A stretch of 64,000 bases of DNA from Membranipora membranacea (lineage: Eukaryota; Bryozoa; Gymnolaemata; Cheilostomatida; Membraniporidae). The DNA is taken from the NCBI GenBank assembly GCA_914767715.1, contig OU612068.1:31930001-31994000 (forward strand). Direction: 5' to 3'. Shown here piece after piece: positions 12,547 to 27,500 of this stretch (positions within the stretch are counted from its first letter, which is position 1; each line of letters opens with the position of its first letter). The notes under the pieces were generated by a model. The model did no database searches. It was not told where the DNA came from and saw only the letters and a list, made by a program, of their open reading frames with translations. A program made the position numbers and the translations under genes.

Positions 12547-15500
12547 TCAGATCTGATGTGCTGAGTATCGTCGCAGCGAGAGATTATTGGTTAGAGATTG
12601 AGATGAGAGATTAGCCTTCTCAGAGATTTAAAAGGTCCTACAATATAAATAAAATATATGGCATCAGAACAACATAAGTGCATGGGCTGTTATAACACAT
12701 GAAGGTATATTTCACATCTTGATATACACACTGATATGATTTATTTTAAGACTTGGCCTTACCACATCAGATTCAGCTCCCACATCTCTCATCCTAGAGG
12801 AGTAAGACTTCCCTCCATTTTTGTCTGTGTTTTCAGTAATTCGTGTGCTCTGCAAATAACAATAATAATAACAGTAATACTTGCATTGTAAAGAGAAACA
12901 TACCGTTGATGATATTATATTGCCTGTGACTGTAGAGCATGATATATTGAATATCAGGCGAGGTGTGTTTTAATGTAATAACCTAGAGGAGTAAAGTATT
13001 CACAGGAGGAAATTACTTCCAGATGTTGACCAAGATGACAGCTGGCTCGGCATTCTTAAATAAGCTGACAAGGTACACTAAAGTATCCCAATTTCAGCTA
13101 CACATTCTGAGTTTCCTATTGACTATGGTTCATCTGAACACATCTGAGGGAAATTTAAAAAATAAATTCCTTAGCCAATAGACATAAAAATACGTTAACC
13201 ATCACAGAATAATGTCCACCGGAATTTGATGGAGTCTCACCTCATTATTTGAGGAAACTGACAGTCCTTGTGAGGAAGAGGATGAGTTGCCCTCATTCCT
13301 CCAGGTCACATCATCAAGAGAGCTGTACTCACTACAACAGAATAACCCAATATGTGTCATCTGGAGCTATAACCAACTGACCACAAATGTAAAAACAGAG
13401 CAATTACTACATGGTTCTGAAAAAAAACCATTTATAACACAACAACCCTGGCCTACCGTTGACACCTTACCATTATATATATTCACTTACAATTGTCGCA
13501 ATAGTCTGGAGTATCGACAGTAGATAGTGGTGAAAGCTACACAGAGGGCAGCACTTATCAATGTGAGTATTACGGTGGCAGCCACGAGGCTTTTGTGGTG
13601 CTTCTGATCGGTACTGGCAGCATTTTGTTCTGATGTAGGCACACCACATATCTTCTACAAGTATACAGAAAACAGACACATGAGTACCTTCATGCATCAG
13701 AAGAAATGGTTTGGTAGAATCTAATAGTGTAAGAAAGGAATTTAGTGGAGCTGTAAAAATATTGTTCATTCATATTTTAAGCATTATCCATTATTTAGGC
13801 TGTCTGTGTATATCAGCAGTAGAGAAGAAAATATATATGATATTGAAACATGATCGGCCTCCATTGTTGCATCTGGTAAACCTTGTCATGTTGTTGTTGA
13901 TATTGTTGATGATGTTGTTGTTGTCTGTATTAAGAGGTGGCGTCCTGACAATGATAGAATCTGGGTATATTTTGTTAGAGCAGGCCAGGGGGTCAGCCTA
14001 AGCATTTATGTTTTGGATTGTTGAATTTTAATTCTGACGAGGGTATACATTCACAAACCTTTTTATTTTATGTCTCTGCACTTGACAACAAGCTAAGCCA
14101 TACCAGATTTGACAGAAATGAAACAGATGAAAAATTCAACCGAATCAAAGAATTATAGAATCCGCCATACCTATCATATTAAAGTCATTTGTTAACTGCA
14201 GGCTTAGAAATTTGATTATAGTTTAATTGAAGTTAAAACTTTTAAATCTTGTTACCAGCTGAAATAAGTACAATTTCTGGCTATTGAAGTTGATATTAAG
14301 AATGGTCAAAACATGAAATTTTAAAATCAAATTTAGTCAAAACATCTCAGTTCAATGTACCGTGATGAGGAGGAGAAACATTTCACATTGGTACACCTGA
14401 CGGGCTCCCAGCTCTCCTTGCGGACTTTGTAAGCTGAGAGAGCAAGACACAGAAAAAGGGGAGCTGCATAATACACGAGTCAAGTGGTGGAAAGAGAGAA
14501 AACAGTACATTGAGAACAATTAAAAAGCAGAGAAAACCATAAACTGCAGCCAATTTACTAGACCAAACAACACGATCACTGCAGCGGAGCTATAATCATG
14601 GTTCTACAGACGGGAGAGTTTCTCTTGGAGACTCCACAGCAGAGGCTCTACAACCCAAAGCCTCGTACTTACAAGTACAACATTAAAAACTCTAATCAAC
14701 GCCTTGTACAAATGGAAAAGGTATGTTGGTACATGATTGACAGGCAATATCAAAAGCATGAGTATTACAATATAGCGAAATTACCATAGTTGATAATACA
14801 ATGCACCTCTCTTTAGGAGTTGCCTGCTCCTAAGTTATGTTGGTATCCATCAGTGTTGTGTAGTCTACTGAGTAGATAGAGTGGTGTTTTATATTAATTG
14901 TATGGCATCACATATGGTTGAATAGACTGCTAATCCTGTTTGCAGGAATAACCAATATCATGATCACTTAGACAAGTTTGAAGCTTTTGTCAATATTTTT
15001 CATTCAGTGAATTCACTGGATTATCAAACTAGTGTGTTCACACCCCCATAAACCAATATCTATGCAATGAGCTGAAGCACGTCTTAACAACTAATCTCTC
15101 ACTTATTCTGCACATAAATCTAAAAAAGTCACCTATCATTCAATGCAAGCCAACATTTTACATGGTAGTTGGAAAGTAATCATGTAATCATGTAATAATG
15201 TGAGTATTTTGTTTATTAGCGGTGTAATGTAATCGTTTTCAGCATACATAGTATTTACTCAGTCTGCTATCAGAGGAGCTTGACTTGAATTTCCTCTGAT
15301 AACAATAATTCAGATTTATATTTGAAAACAAGTTACAGTCAACATGACATTTGATTGCGCATTTTATCCAGTTCCTCCACGATTCATTATAAGTAAGGTA
15401 GCACAGCGTAATGTTGGTTTTTTTATGTGTTTTATAGGCTCAGGAGAAGAGTACACAGAGAGTTAGTAATCTGAACACAAGAGAAGCCAGAATACTGGGA

Positions 15501-18500
15501 GTTATCATAGGAACGTTAGAGACGGAGCGAGAGTCCTTCACCTTCGATATGCAGAAAAAACAACAAAAATTCATCACTGAAGACAGGGAACGGAAAATTG
15601 CGCATAAGGTGAGTTTACATGTTGTATGCACTATACAGGCCAGTAGAAACCCTACAATATTATTCCGCATCCCAAATAAAATTATGGTTTCTTTTTGTAT
15701 TAAACCATTCTGTTGTCACATGTGGGGCTTATCTAGGGCTCCACAATAGTCAGCAGATATAGTATGTTTGACTTTCAAATTGATTTCAAGTGAAAAAGGT
15801 TTCAAACAAAACATGATTATGCAACTTAGTTCTATTCAATGTGACAGCAATCTAAGTGGACCACTTGATCGCTGCACAGGTTCAGTAGAGCAGCAATGTT
15901 TTTTAATCAAATATTAGCATTCAGGATGAATAAGTTCATGTAACAGAGCAAACAGGGTTAAACATCGACTGTTTGTAATAGAGTACATTTAAGTGAAAGT
16001 CTTATCCCGCGCGTGGGGATAGATTGGTTACAATTGTAGTTAGCTTGCTTTTGGTTGTAAATATGGAAATTACGGGTACAACAGCGCAGCAACATAAACC
16101 GTTCGATATCAGGAGACTCAAGGTAAGATATTGAATGAGATTTAACAGGGAGAAGGATCTCTGACATTTGTGGTATTGTTACAAGGGAGTGGAAATAAAA
16201 CTAGAAAATTGGAAACTTTGAAAGTGTGAGGATTATTTTCTCTACCTATCAAAATAAACAGTTGCAGGTTACTCCATTTTTCTCTTTGAGCTGTTGAATC
16301 TTTTGAGACAAAGTGAGAAAACTGAACATCCTAGAGATGAAATTTCAACATTGAGAACTTAGGGTCCAGAACTTCGGAACAGAACAAAGGGCGATCTTGG
16401 TCTTATGATGAGATCTTGAAGTTTGACGATGTATATTCACACAGAATCTCATATTCTTATGAATTTTGGGCTAAGGGGTGACTCATAAAAATAATAGTAG
16501 AGCCAAATAATGAACAAAAGTCATAATCTTCAAACAACAATCACAGGTACAGGTACAGGTATTGGTACAGGTACAGGTATTGGTACAGGTACAGGTACAG
16601 GTATTGGTACAGGTACAGGTACAGGTATTGGTACAGGTACAGGTATTGGTACAGGATTTTGTTAGTATGAATGGATTAGGTGCTGTAATTGCTGATTAGA
16701 AAAAACTGAGCCTCGAATTTTTGAAACTGAATTGTACTGCATCATTTCAGCAGCCAAATAATTCAGGTAGTGCTGTTCTAATTTTAGGCATTGCAAGATT
16801 CCCTGAAGAATGGATTTGTAGCCTTGAACCAGTTCCAGCATAGCGGCTTCAGAACTAAAGTCATTTCAGATATGGAGAAAAATACAACACCGTCAAAGCT
16901 GCGAAAACAAAAGCTGCAGAAGCTGTCAAGGAAAAGTTTTCTGGAGAGTCAAGAGATAGGTCGGCGAAATACACAGATATTTAATCAGAGATTCCCAGGT
17001 AAAGATGCTCTGACATTTACACCTATAACAGAGGCAAAACTAGTCAACGCTGAGCTGGAACCTAAGTCAACACCAAAAACTGTCAACAGATATAAACATC
17101 CAGCTAGGAAAACTATGACACTAAAATCTAGTAACGTCAAAATGCCCCGAATAGTCCCAGACACTGAAGGAGAGGATAGCTATGATGAAGGAGGGTTCAC
17201 ACCCCGTCCCAGACCTGCTTCTGCTGGTAGTTTAATAACTAGGCTACCCGAAATAACTGGAGGGAAAATTAAACCAACAGTGTTTATAACAGCAGGTGGT
17301 GGCAATCTGGTGTGAGATCTAGCGAGCTCAGTGACATCGTCTTATAGGAAATCCTGAGAGGTGTAACCAAGGAGTTGGTGTAATTTCTACTCCTTACCAT
17401 AGCTCACTACGACGCTGACCAGACCGAGCTACTATCTAAGATCAATCATTGATCATTAAAGTAAATTTCGTTGTCAATAAGATTAGATTTACCATTTAAT
17501 TATAAGTATTTGTGGCATGAGACTTGATCTAATTCAGTGCCTTATCGGAGTGTACCTAGCTATACTGGATTGCTTTCTATTCTAGTCATTAAATGTGAGG
17601 CAGCAGACTAAATGCGGCTCATACAACCATGTGCCATCAGCAATCTATTGTACCTATGTTGAGTTCACACTGCTCTCTCAGACATACTGCTCTCTCAGAC
17701 ATTACATGGTAAACTTGTCATGTTAATGAGTCTATTGTTGGTAAGAGCAAATACAATAACTCTCAAAACTAGATTTCTGAATTGAATGTCATAAAACTCT
17801 AAATAGGCGTAAGTTTGAGTTTCAATAGGCGCATGATTGAGGATAGTGATTGATACCATAATATGAATATTTTATTTGTGTTTTATATAGAAAGCTCTGC
17901 TACATTAATATATTAATATCTATTTTTCTACTCCGTTCAATGAAGCAATACACTATGATAGAGTTCTGATCCTGAAATCAGGTCATTACACTGGTCTACA
18001 ACAATACTCCTTTATCGACCGACTCTTGCTGCTTCATTTATAATGTAGAAGTAACAGTTTACCTGTTCTGCTCTTGAAATGTCAAGCCTTTACTGTATTG
18101 AACACCTACAGTTCATGTTGGTAAAATGTTATCAACCTAGAGCTAACGGAACATAATAGATGGTACCTCCCTGATCTTACCCTGCGAATACCACAGCCCA
18201 CACAGAGTGATGTATTGACAAAAACTTTAAAAAAATTCCCAAGGATGAAGGTGTTCTACCTGGAATGATAAATTTCAATCATTGTAGCAGACTGGTGAAG
18301 GGCTAAGCCTTTAAAATTCTCCTCCTATCCATATGTGTCAAACAGATTTCAAAATAGAGCCCCATTTTACCTTTGAGTTCCCCTCAGTTTTCGCGTATGA
18401 AGTCACAGCAAACACCACTACTATACCCACTATACCCACTCATAATCATCTAATCAAGCTCAGCACCGTAACCTTTCTTCTCATCGAGGAAGGGGGTATT

Positions 18501-21500
18501 CAGTTGACTAGTGACACAACTCAATAAAACTAAGTCAAATTATCATAGGTTTTCTTGGTGGTGGCAAGGAAGTGTAAAGTTAACACTAAAATAGTCTGAG
18601 ATTTTGAGCTGCACCCCACTGCTGGAATGTCTCAATAGACAGTTTTCTGAGCTCTGATTTAGGCCTCAATTCGGAGTTGTCCTCTCTCCAGTTTGATACT
18701 TTTAACCCACGCCGTACAGGAAAAACGTGCTGAAAAGAGGGTTATCTTGAAAACCGCGTATAGTAGGATAAAAAATTATTTTTGATTCAGAATCTGCAAC
18801 ATTGAAAACTCATATGGACATAGTTTGGGAAATAATTCTAGTAATTGGATAGTCAATTATAGCATTTTCTGCCTGTTTTGCGGACAATTTGGCAGAATTT
18901 TTCATGAGTTTCGTCACTAAAATTAAGATTTATCAACATTATCAAGCTTCCAATGATTTGGAATCCCTGTCTCACAGGGTTTTCAATGGTGCAGACTCTG
19001 AATCAAAAATCGTTTTTATCCTATCATAAGCGGTTTTCAAGATAACCCTCTTTCAGCAGGTTTTTCCTATGTGACGTGGGTTAAAAGTACCAAACTCCGA
19101 CTTGAGGCATAAATAAGAGCTCAGAAAACTGTCTATTGTCTCAGACTAACGCTAAGATCACAACACATGTTAATATTTAAGTACTTACCAATTTGACAGT
19201 CTCCATGTCCAGATAACTCCCAGGGTCTCCCTCATCACACGCCTGGCCTGTAGCCTGAGCCTTAGACTGTGTATCCTTAGTGACGGCGCCCGTCCCCTCA
19301 GCATCACACTGATCACCGGGCACCAACCGATATCTGAAACAGAAAACACCATATGGGACAACCGCCATTACTTACACTATATCAACATCATCAACAGATT
19401 TTTGTTTTGTGAGTAAGCTAAAATGTTTCAACAGTGAATTATTCCCAGCACTTTAATTCTAGAGCCGGATACCGAGAGGTGTTTTAGATGACAAAGTGGT
19501 GTGTTTGAATGTCAAACAGGAAAATTGTGTGATTCTGACTGTCTGTGCTAGCTGCTATATCCCCTCAAATAAATAATGCCATTGGCTTTTTCTTATACAT
19601 AGTAGTAAAGCCATGTCACAAAGCCCTCTTTTGATTTTGTGGGCCGTGGTGTGTTAGAATTATAGTTGAATGGCAACGAGGTAGCTCAAATTACAGATTT
19701 CTCAGAACAATAGATTGATTGAGATATTGACTACATTGATTGCTTAGACGATCAAATTTATGATTTGATTGACAGGTTCAGCCAAAGCGGTTTTGTCAGG
19801 AAAAGGAAAAGTGAACTGAATTCTTATCGTAAGGCTAAGCATGGTTATTAAGACCAGGGACGGTGAGAGCTGTTCTACTGATACAGGTGCAATAAAAACT
19901 CATGTATAATTACACTACTAACGCACCCTGAAGATACCAGATTAAATATCTGACTATCCAGACAGTATGTGATGGTCTCCTTAAATTTGGGATCCTTTTT
20001 ACAGTCATCAGAGCCATCCTCCTTAATAAAGCCGTAATCACTGTAAGACAATGATTAATTTGCATTCATAACAACAAATCATGGTGATTAGGATCTCAAA
20101 ATCTCACAAACACATATAGAGCAGTTTAGACCAAGTTTGAGTCCATTTGCCTGCATTCTGAGTTTCTCCCCCTGGACGGGGAAACTGGAATGCAGGCAAT
20201 TGGATCAAACACAATTTCGTATCCTGTACATACATTCTGTCAGCTAGGAAAGTATTACACATAGATCTTTGAATAATTGATGACTATCAAATAATTCATA
20301 AACGAGACACAATAGAAGACAATAAAACAGAGATGAAGTCCAGTTATTCAACATACCATTAACAGTCGGAACCACTTTGGCATATATATGGACACAAAGT
20401 GTGATTAGCAGGCAAGGTTAAAAATAGGCCGTAAAATAGTAACTTGAGCCACCAAGTTTTCAGCGCTGCTGAATTTTTTTTTGAGACGTACTATCTTCAT
20501 CTAGGCTGTGGTAGTTTTTGACCCATTGATGGGCTTTGCTGTCTTTCCAGCTTGTCAGCATGTCTTTCCATGCAGTCACATGTCTTTCCATGAGTCAGTC
20601 ATACCATTCATAGTCTTTCCTTTGACATGCACATCTGTCTGTGCTAGGTTTATTTATATCCTCATTGCTCCCAACGTGACACCTTAAACAGAACAGTACT
20701 GCTGAAATTTATTCAACGGACAGGAATGATTGAATGAATGCCAGACACTACTAGAGAAATATTCATAAATGACTTATGCTGTTGAATCTAACTAGGAATG
20801 TCTTGAGACATGAGACCAAACAACGCAGCTCTCGTAGACAATATTATGATCATATACTCACCAAGAAGTTTTTTTGACTCGGTTGTAGGTATTTTTTGTG
20901 CCGAGATAACAAGAGCTATGCTCATCCCACTTTTCATAGTCCCTATTACTATCACAGGGTTTTGGAACCACATGACTGAAGTCTATATCAATGATAACCC
21001 AGGCTCCACCGCCGTTACCCACAATACCTAGCCTCAAGGCTTGCTGCCCTGGCTGGGCCACCTTGCCTGTACAAGAGAACATAATATTATTTTTTATCTG
21101 TGAGCAAGCCCAAGCGTTTTCGAGTTATCCTCTTAATATAATTGAGAGGATAACTTCTGTCACAAGCAACTGCTGTACAAACTATTATAATATAATTTCA
21201 TAAAAATGATCATAACCTTAGCAATAACAATGGTACATATTAATTATGTGCTGGGTGTGATGAGCAGTGGTTGTGAGAGAAATAAAAGTACAACATCACA
21301 AAACAAAACGAACCTGTGATTGTGAAATTCGCAGGTAGAACTAAATGATTGAGAGGCAGAGTGAACCAGCATGTACCCTCATCCACAGAGAACTTTATAT
21401 TATTGAGATCACCATATGGTAAGGCTTGTATTATTCCCCCACTATCCTCTATCTGTATATGGTGAGGTCCTTTGATCATTGATTCTGGCGCCTATATCAT

Positions 21501-24500
21501 ACAAAACGATCCAATTTATAATAGACAGTTTTCTTAGCTCTGATTTAGGCCTCAATTCGGAGTTGTCCTCTCTCTAGTTTGGTACTTTTAACCAACGCCG
21601 CATAGGAAAAACGTGCTGAAAAGAGGGTTATCTTGAAAACAGCTTATAATAGGATAAAAATTATTTTTTATTCAGAATCTGCAACATTGAAAACTCATAT
21701 GGACATAGTTTGGGATATAATTTTAGTAATTGGATAGTCAATTATAGCATTTTCTGCCTGTTTTGCAGACAATTTGGCAGAAATTTTCATGAGTTTCGTC
21801 ACTAAAATTAAGATTTATCAACATTCAAGCCTCCAATGATTTGGAAACCCTGTCTCCCAGGGTTTTCAATGGTGCAGACTCTGAATCAATAATCATTTTT
21901 ATCCTATCATAAGCGGTTTTCAAGATAACCCTCTTTCAGCAGGTTTTTCCTATGCGGTGTGGGTTGAAAGTACCAAACTGGAGAGAGGACAACTCCGAAT
22001 TGAGGCATAAATAAGAGCTCAGAAAACTGTCTATTGAAATATTGAGGGTGAATTAAATAGAGTGTCGCATAAAACTCATATTAATGTGATGATTAAAAGA
22101 TAAAAATATTAAAACACATCAAAATACACTACACTTTTTCATTGTGAATAACAAAGGCACTGACTTGGAACAGCCTAAAAATAACAATGTTCCTTTCAGA
22201 AGAATCCCCAAGATCTCTCGACATGACATATAATATATACATCCATACAATCTCTTTGATCTTTATCAAGCATTCCTCACCATGATCCAGCTATATCCTC
22301 CATCTCCACTGACAAAAACTTTAGCCACAGTATCATACTCATATGTCTTGGTGTTGGATAGGAATGGTACGCTCTGGCCGAGCATTCCCTGTACTACAAT
22401 AAGACCTCGGGCGTTGGCACTGCTCTGTGGTCCGTTAGCCAGTTCCTCGTGATGGTGTGCCTGGTGCTCCTCTTTTAGATATTTACCGTATACTTGTAAA
22501 GTACAGTCCGCCTTTAATTATGGAATATACAGAGATAGGGTAAGTAGACCCTTATCAGTCCAGAAGTCATGTATACCCAGAGTGACCAAGCTTGTGCGAA
22601 CATTTCTATTTGCAGAATCATTATGCAGTTGACATTGGGTTTATTCCGTATTTTTATGTTGGACGCCAGGAGAGCTTCTTGCACCAAAATTAAAATGTTA
22701 ATGCCACGTAGGCAGTGAATTCGTGAATTTGCTCATATAGATCTGAAATTCGTTTGAAATGACACCAAAGCAAGTGAAAATCTCCTAGCTCTACAGACTA
22801 ACTGCTTGTCAGGTCACAGCTGTTGAATTGAGAGCAAGACCTAGATTGAGAGCCATATATCTAGATTACTTCTAGCTGAATAAATGCAGTATAAAATTAA
22901 GTGGTGAATGATGAAACAACGAATGGTCAGTTTGTATCAAAATATTGCAGTTCATGGAAAACAAGTTTTCAGGTTCAGGAATGATGCACATCAGAGGTTC
23001 TCAAATTAACAGCTATCTCTTTGTGCCCTTACGTCAGTTTTTATACACAAAAACAGACCAGATAACACTAATAGACACCACAAGAAGCCAAGGTCAAAAT
23101 CTAGAAGATGCTCAGTCATCGCTCTTAATTAATTCTTATCATACCTGTCCACAATCCTTGACAGTGATTGGGTTCCACTCAGCACCTCGATCCAGTGATA
23201 TGAGAGTTTTGAGAGACTGGTCAGGCTGCTTCTGGGTAGTCATGTACACTCCTTTCATTGATAAAACCTTGTGGAAGTCTTGGCTCACATGTTCAGTGAG
23301 TGATTCAGAGTAAAACTGGCCTTGGTCGCCAGAAGTAAACAAAGTACCAACTGTGTTATCTGTAAACATAATAAGGATAACAATCTGTAGTGTAATAGCC
23401 TCAAAACAATCATTATTACAAAGCCCAATGAATATATCAACCAATAAATCACACTGACATCGAGATTACACTACTAACATGTGTATCTTTGGTCGTGAAA
23501 GACAATTTAGTAGCAGTACCTAAAATGCAACCAACCCTAATTAATGAAATTGAACACTGTCGGGTCGGTCGTTACACCAAATTCCTTGTGATGATACTAA
23601 GTAAGAATAGTAAGTTAGAATTAATTTACAATGCAATAGTATATCACGTGATCAGTGTGCCAATAAATTGCAACTTCAAACAAAATATAGATGTTTTCAA
23701 AAGTTCATTTTTTACTCATTCCCTATATCTGAAGTATGTACACTCATTAGCAGGTGAGGAGACTTACCTGTGGGGTCTGTGACGTGAGCGAATATGAGCT
23801 GGTCAGCTGTATCCAGTATATTAATATACTGTCCACTGCCTGTGAAGGGCAGATGTGTATCCATAAAACTATGTCCGTTATCACGACTTATCTTCAGCAC
23901 CTTGTGGCCCTGCCATATTAAGAGAAGAGGTAAATACAGACTCTCTCATAGTATGTTTTCCTGTTTTATGATTTTAATGACTCATTTTAGACAAAGATTT
24001 GCTTTGTGGTTTCGAGCTTTCTTTCAGTTCATGTATGAATCTCATGTTTCAGTTTTGTGGATAGACTTGAAAATTATTAAGTCTATGGTTTTGTGTTAGA
24101 TAACACAGGTCTTTCAATGAGAAAAAAGTTTGTCAGGGGGTTTTCAAATGATGGTTTTAAAGCAATACATTACTATCACTTTGCTAATAATTACTGCTCC
24201 TTAGGTTTTTCAATTAGACAAATTCGTTTCCAAATTGTTCACTCCGAATGTAAATTATTCCATCAATGAGCGAGCGCTGCGGCAATGAGACACCTAGCAG
24301 GTCTCGATTAATCACTGAGACACCTAGCAGGTCTCGCTTAATCACTGAGACACCTAGCAGGTCTCGCTTAATCACTGAGACACCTAGCAGGTCTCGCTTA
24401 ATGAGACAGCTAGCAGGTCTCGCTTAATGAGACAGCTAGCAGGTCTCGCTTAATGAGACACCTAGCAGGTCTCGCTTAATGAGACACCTAGCAGGTCTCG

Positions 24501-27500
24501 ATTAATCACTGAGACACCTAGCAGATCTCGATTAATCACTGAGACACCTAGCAGGTCTCGCTTAATCACTGAGACACCTAGCAGGCCCTAGCACACCTAG
24601 CAGGTCTCGATTTATCACTGAGACACCTAGCAGGTCTCGCTTAATCACTGAGGCACCTAGCAGGTCTCGCTTAATCACCGAGACACCTAGCAGGTCTCGC
24701 TTAATGAGGCACCTAGCAGGTCTAGATTAATCACTGAGACACCTAGCAGGTCTCGATTAATCACTGAGACACCTAGCAGGTCTTGCTTAATCACTGATTG
24801 AGCGATCACAATGAGACACCTAGCAGGTCTCGATTAATCACTGATTGAGCGATCAGATAGTGAAATAGGCTGTTTTTAATTGAAAGGCCCCCTGAATATC
24901 ATGTCAAAAATGTCTGAGGTATGGTCCAACTTACATCAGTGTCTAATGCCACAACATGTAGAAACTCTCCGGCAAACTGTACACCAGTCACTTGTGTTTT
25001 CTTTAAGCTATCCAATTCACTGGAAGTAAACTTGGTAGGAAAGTCACTGATGTCTATTTTCTTCAGCACAGTGGTCTTTGGGCTGGAGAAGAGACTTAAG
25101 AACCCGAGTGATGACTGCTGCTCAGACACAAGAGCCAGTAGAGAGTCATCAGTATCCGGCAGATATAGAGCTGCTGTCACATAGTGCTCGATGACTTTCC
25201 AGGTTTTTCCTCCATCCTTAGACAGCACTAACACTGTATCGTCGTCCATAAAACTCTATATAAGTATATAACATTATATAATTTCATAGAAAAAGTCATT
25301 ATATATGTACATAATACTATACAAGTAACTAACATGAGACATCCCATTTAAATTTCTAAAGTACCCTTCAAACCTCTCATTCTACATGCTTGCAACAGTT
25401 TGTAGAAGCCATGAAGGTATCTACTATTACAAGTTTGATCCAATTCGCTATTACCAGCCATCTAGCTTCTAATAATGTTACTCAGTCCGAGTCAAAACGG
25501 TTAATCAGTATTGCTACTCATAAGGACTTCGCTACGTAGATATTATATTTACACGGTAAAGACCTCGTTTTCCAAACACATTTCGATTTTATTCTGGCTA
25601 ATTGGCAACATTAAGTCATGACAGTCATAAACATGAAATAGTTCCTTTAGATCATATTATCAAATGTACTAAAGAACCAGCTCAGAACCTGCCAAGAAAA
25701 CCTTTAACTGATAGCCAGACCATGTTAACAGTAACTACTGTTTCTTACATCAGATCTAAGGATAGTCAGCACCATGTCTCCCTTGAAGAGTGTAGTACCG
25801 ACGGGTGAATGGTTAGATAAGATAGGAGCACAGGAGAAGTCAGCTCCTCCACTCTTAGACACACATGAGACATACTCATCTCCTCTCAGCCCTATTATCA
25901 GCACCTGTTACATAAAGAATCGAGTAAACTCGTGACAATTATCATACACAAAACTGATTGAGGCACATTCTCTTGGCAAAGTTATTTCGGTGTGCCGATA
26001 TTACCATTGCATGTTACTTTGATATTCTATACTGACTATAGTTCAGGTTCGAAGACTAGGCTATTAAATAATCCTGACTATTAGATGCTGGACAATGGAT
26101 ATTGCTAATTGCATGTTATGACACCATTTTGGCTGTATTGCGATTATCAAAGCAGTCAGTAGGTAGTAGATGTAGTGACAGCAAGTAGTGACATACATCC
26201 TTTCCATAGGGTTACACAGTTTGACAATGTAAGACTCACATGCATGCCATTTTTAGGGTTTCGCTCAAACATAGATATTTGTACACCATCCAGCCCTGTA
26301 CTCAGCTCAAATTTGTATCCTGAATTATCAGCTTCGCTGAAAAGAAAAAGAGGAAATAATTTTTCAATGAAAATCAGTCATGGGCAATAACTAACCCTTT
26401 TATGAATAATCATTGGCTTGATTGAATCATACAGATCACTTGCACAAAATAATGTAGCGGAATACGGAATACGATGTTACTCCTGAGCTGAACTACCAGT
26501 AAAAAATAACAAACAATATCAGATTGTTTAAATGACATTAGTTGGCATAATAATCTATCTCTTTCTAATGCTACGATACTAAACAGATAAACGAATATCT
26601 TGCAGGAAGACATTTCCCTGAAAAATAATAAAGTGAAAATTGACTTCTATGTGTAGGGCAGCAAGTAGCGCTTTAGTTTGAGTCAGATAATGGCTGTCTA
26701 TGTCAGGGTGATCGAATCCCCAGCTTGGAAGTAAATAAAGGAATCTTATCTAGCACATGTAGACTAAGACTCCATTATTTAGGACATGAATGATGAATTA
26801 ACAGGCCTGAAATCGTCAAACATCAACTCTGTATAAATTATTTGTCAGTCCACAAAATTTAACATCAATGTGTTCATGAAACATCAAAGAAGCATCATTG
26901 ATTCACTCATTGAACTTTTGTGCATCAAAAAGTAGGATGCTATAAACAAGGCTTGTCAAGTACTAGAGCTGTGTGAGGGATGGGTGTGATTGGGAGAGTT
27001 GATACATTTTGCAAATCAAGGCATTTTGGGGGAATTTCAGCCCAAATAACTGAGCGATTGTGCAACATTAACAAGATATGTTTTCACACAGAACTTTTTT
27101 TTTCGCTTGAAATGACAATACATTCCAAAAGACCTAACAAATTTAAAATTACAGGGCTTTGTTACCTCAAGAGTTTAGTTTGGTAAGACTTTGTGGTAGC
27201 TAGCGCTAAATTTGGTCAGCTTAGGTAGGATTTATTGTTAATATGACAGGTTGTGTAAATACAAGCCAGCCAGAAATCTTTGTATCCTTTTAGCCTGTAA
27301 ATACTTCACTCCTTTTCAGGTAATACCAGAGACTATAGATAATATATATAATCCATAGTCTCTGGTATTACTATTTTGATATCCCCTGGCAAGATATTTA
27401 ATTGCTCTTCACATTGCAACACAACAAATGATTGCAATTTTTTAGGGTTTACCATTTTGAGTTCTAAGGCCGAGCCACCCCACCTTCATGAATAGACCCT

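Noticed and set aside
24272-24850. CRISPR-like array of repeats
   Set aside because: There are no unique spacers; the units are contiguous with 26/30-bp length variants, the host is clearly an animal, and the array is inside an intron. It is a minisatellite.
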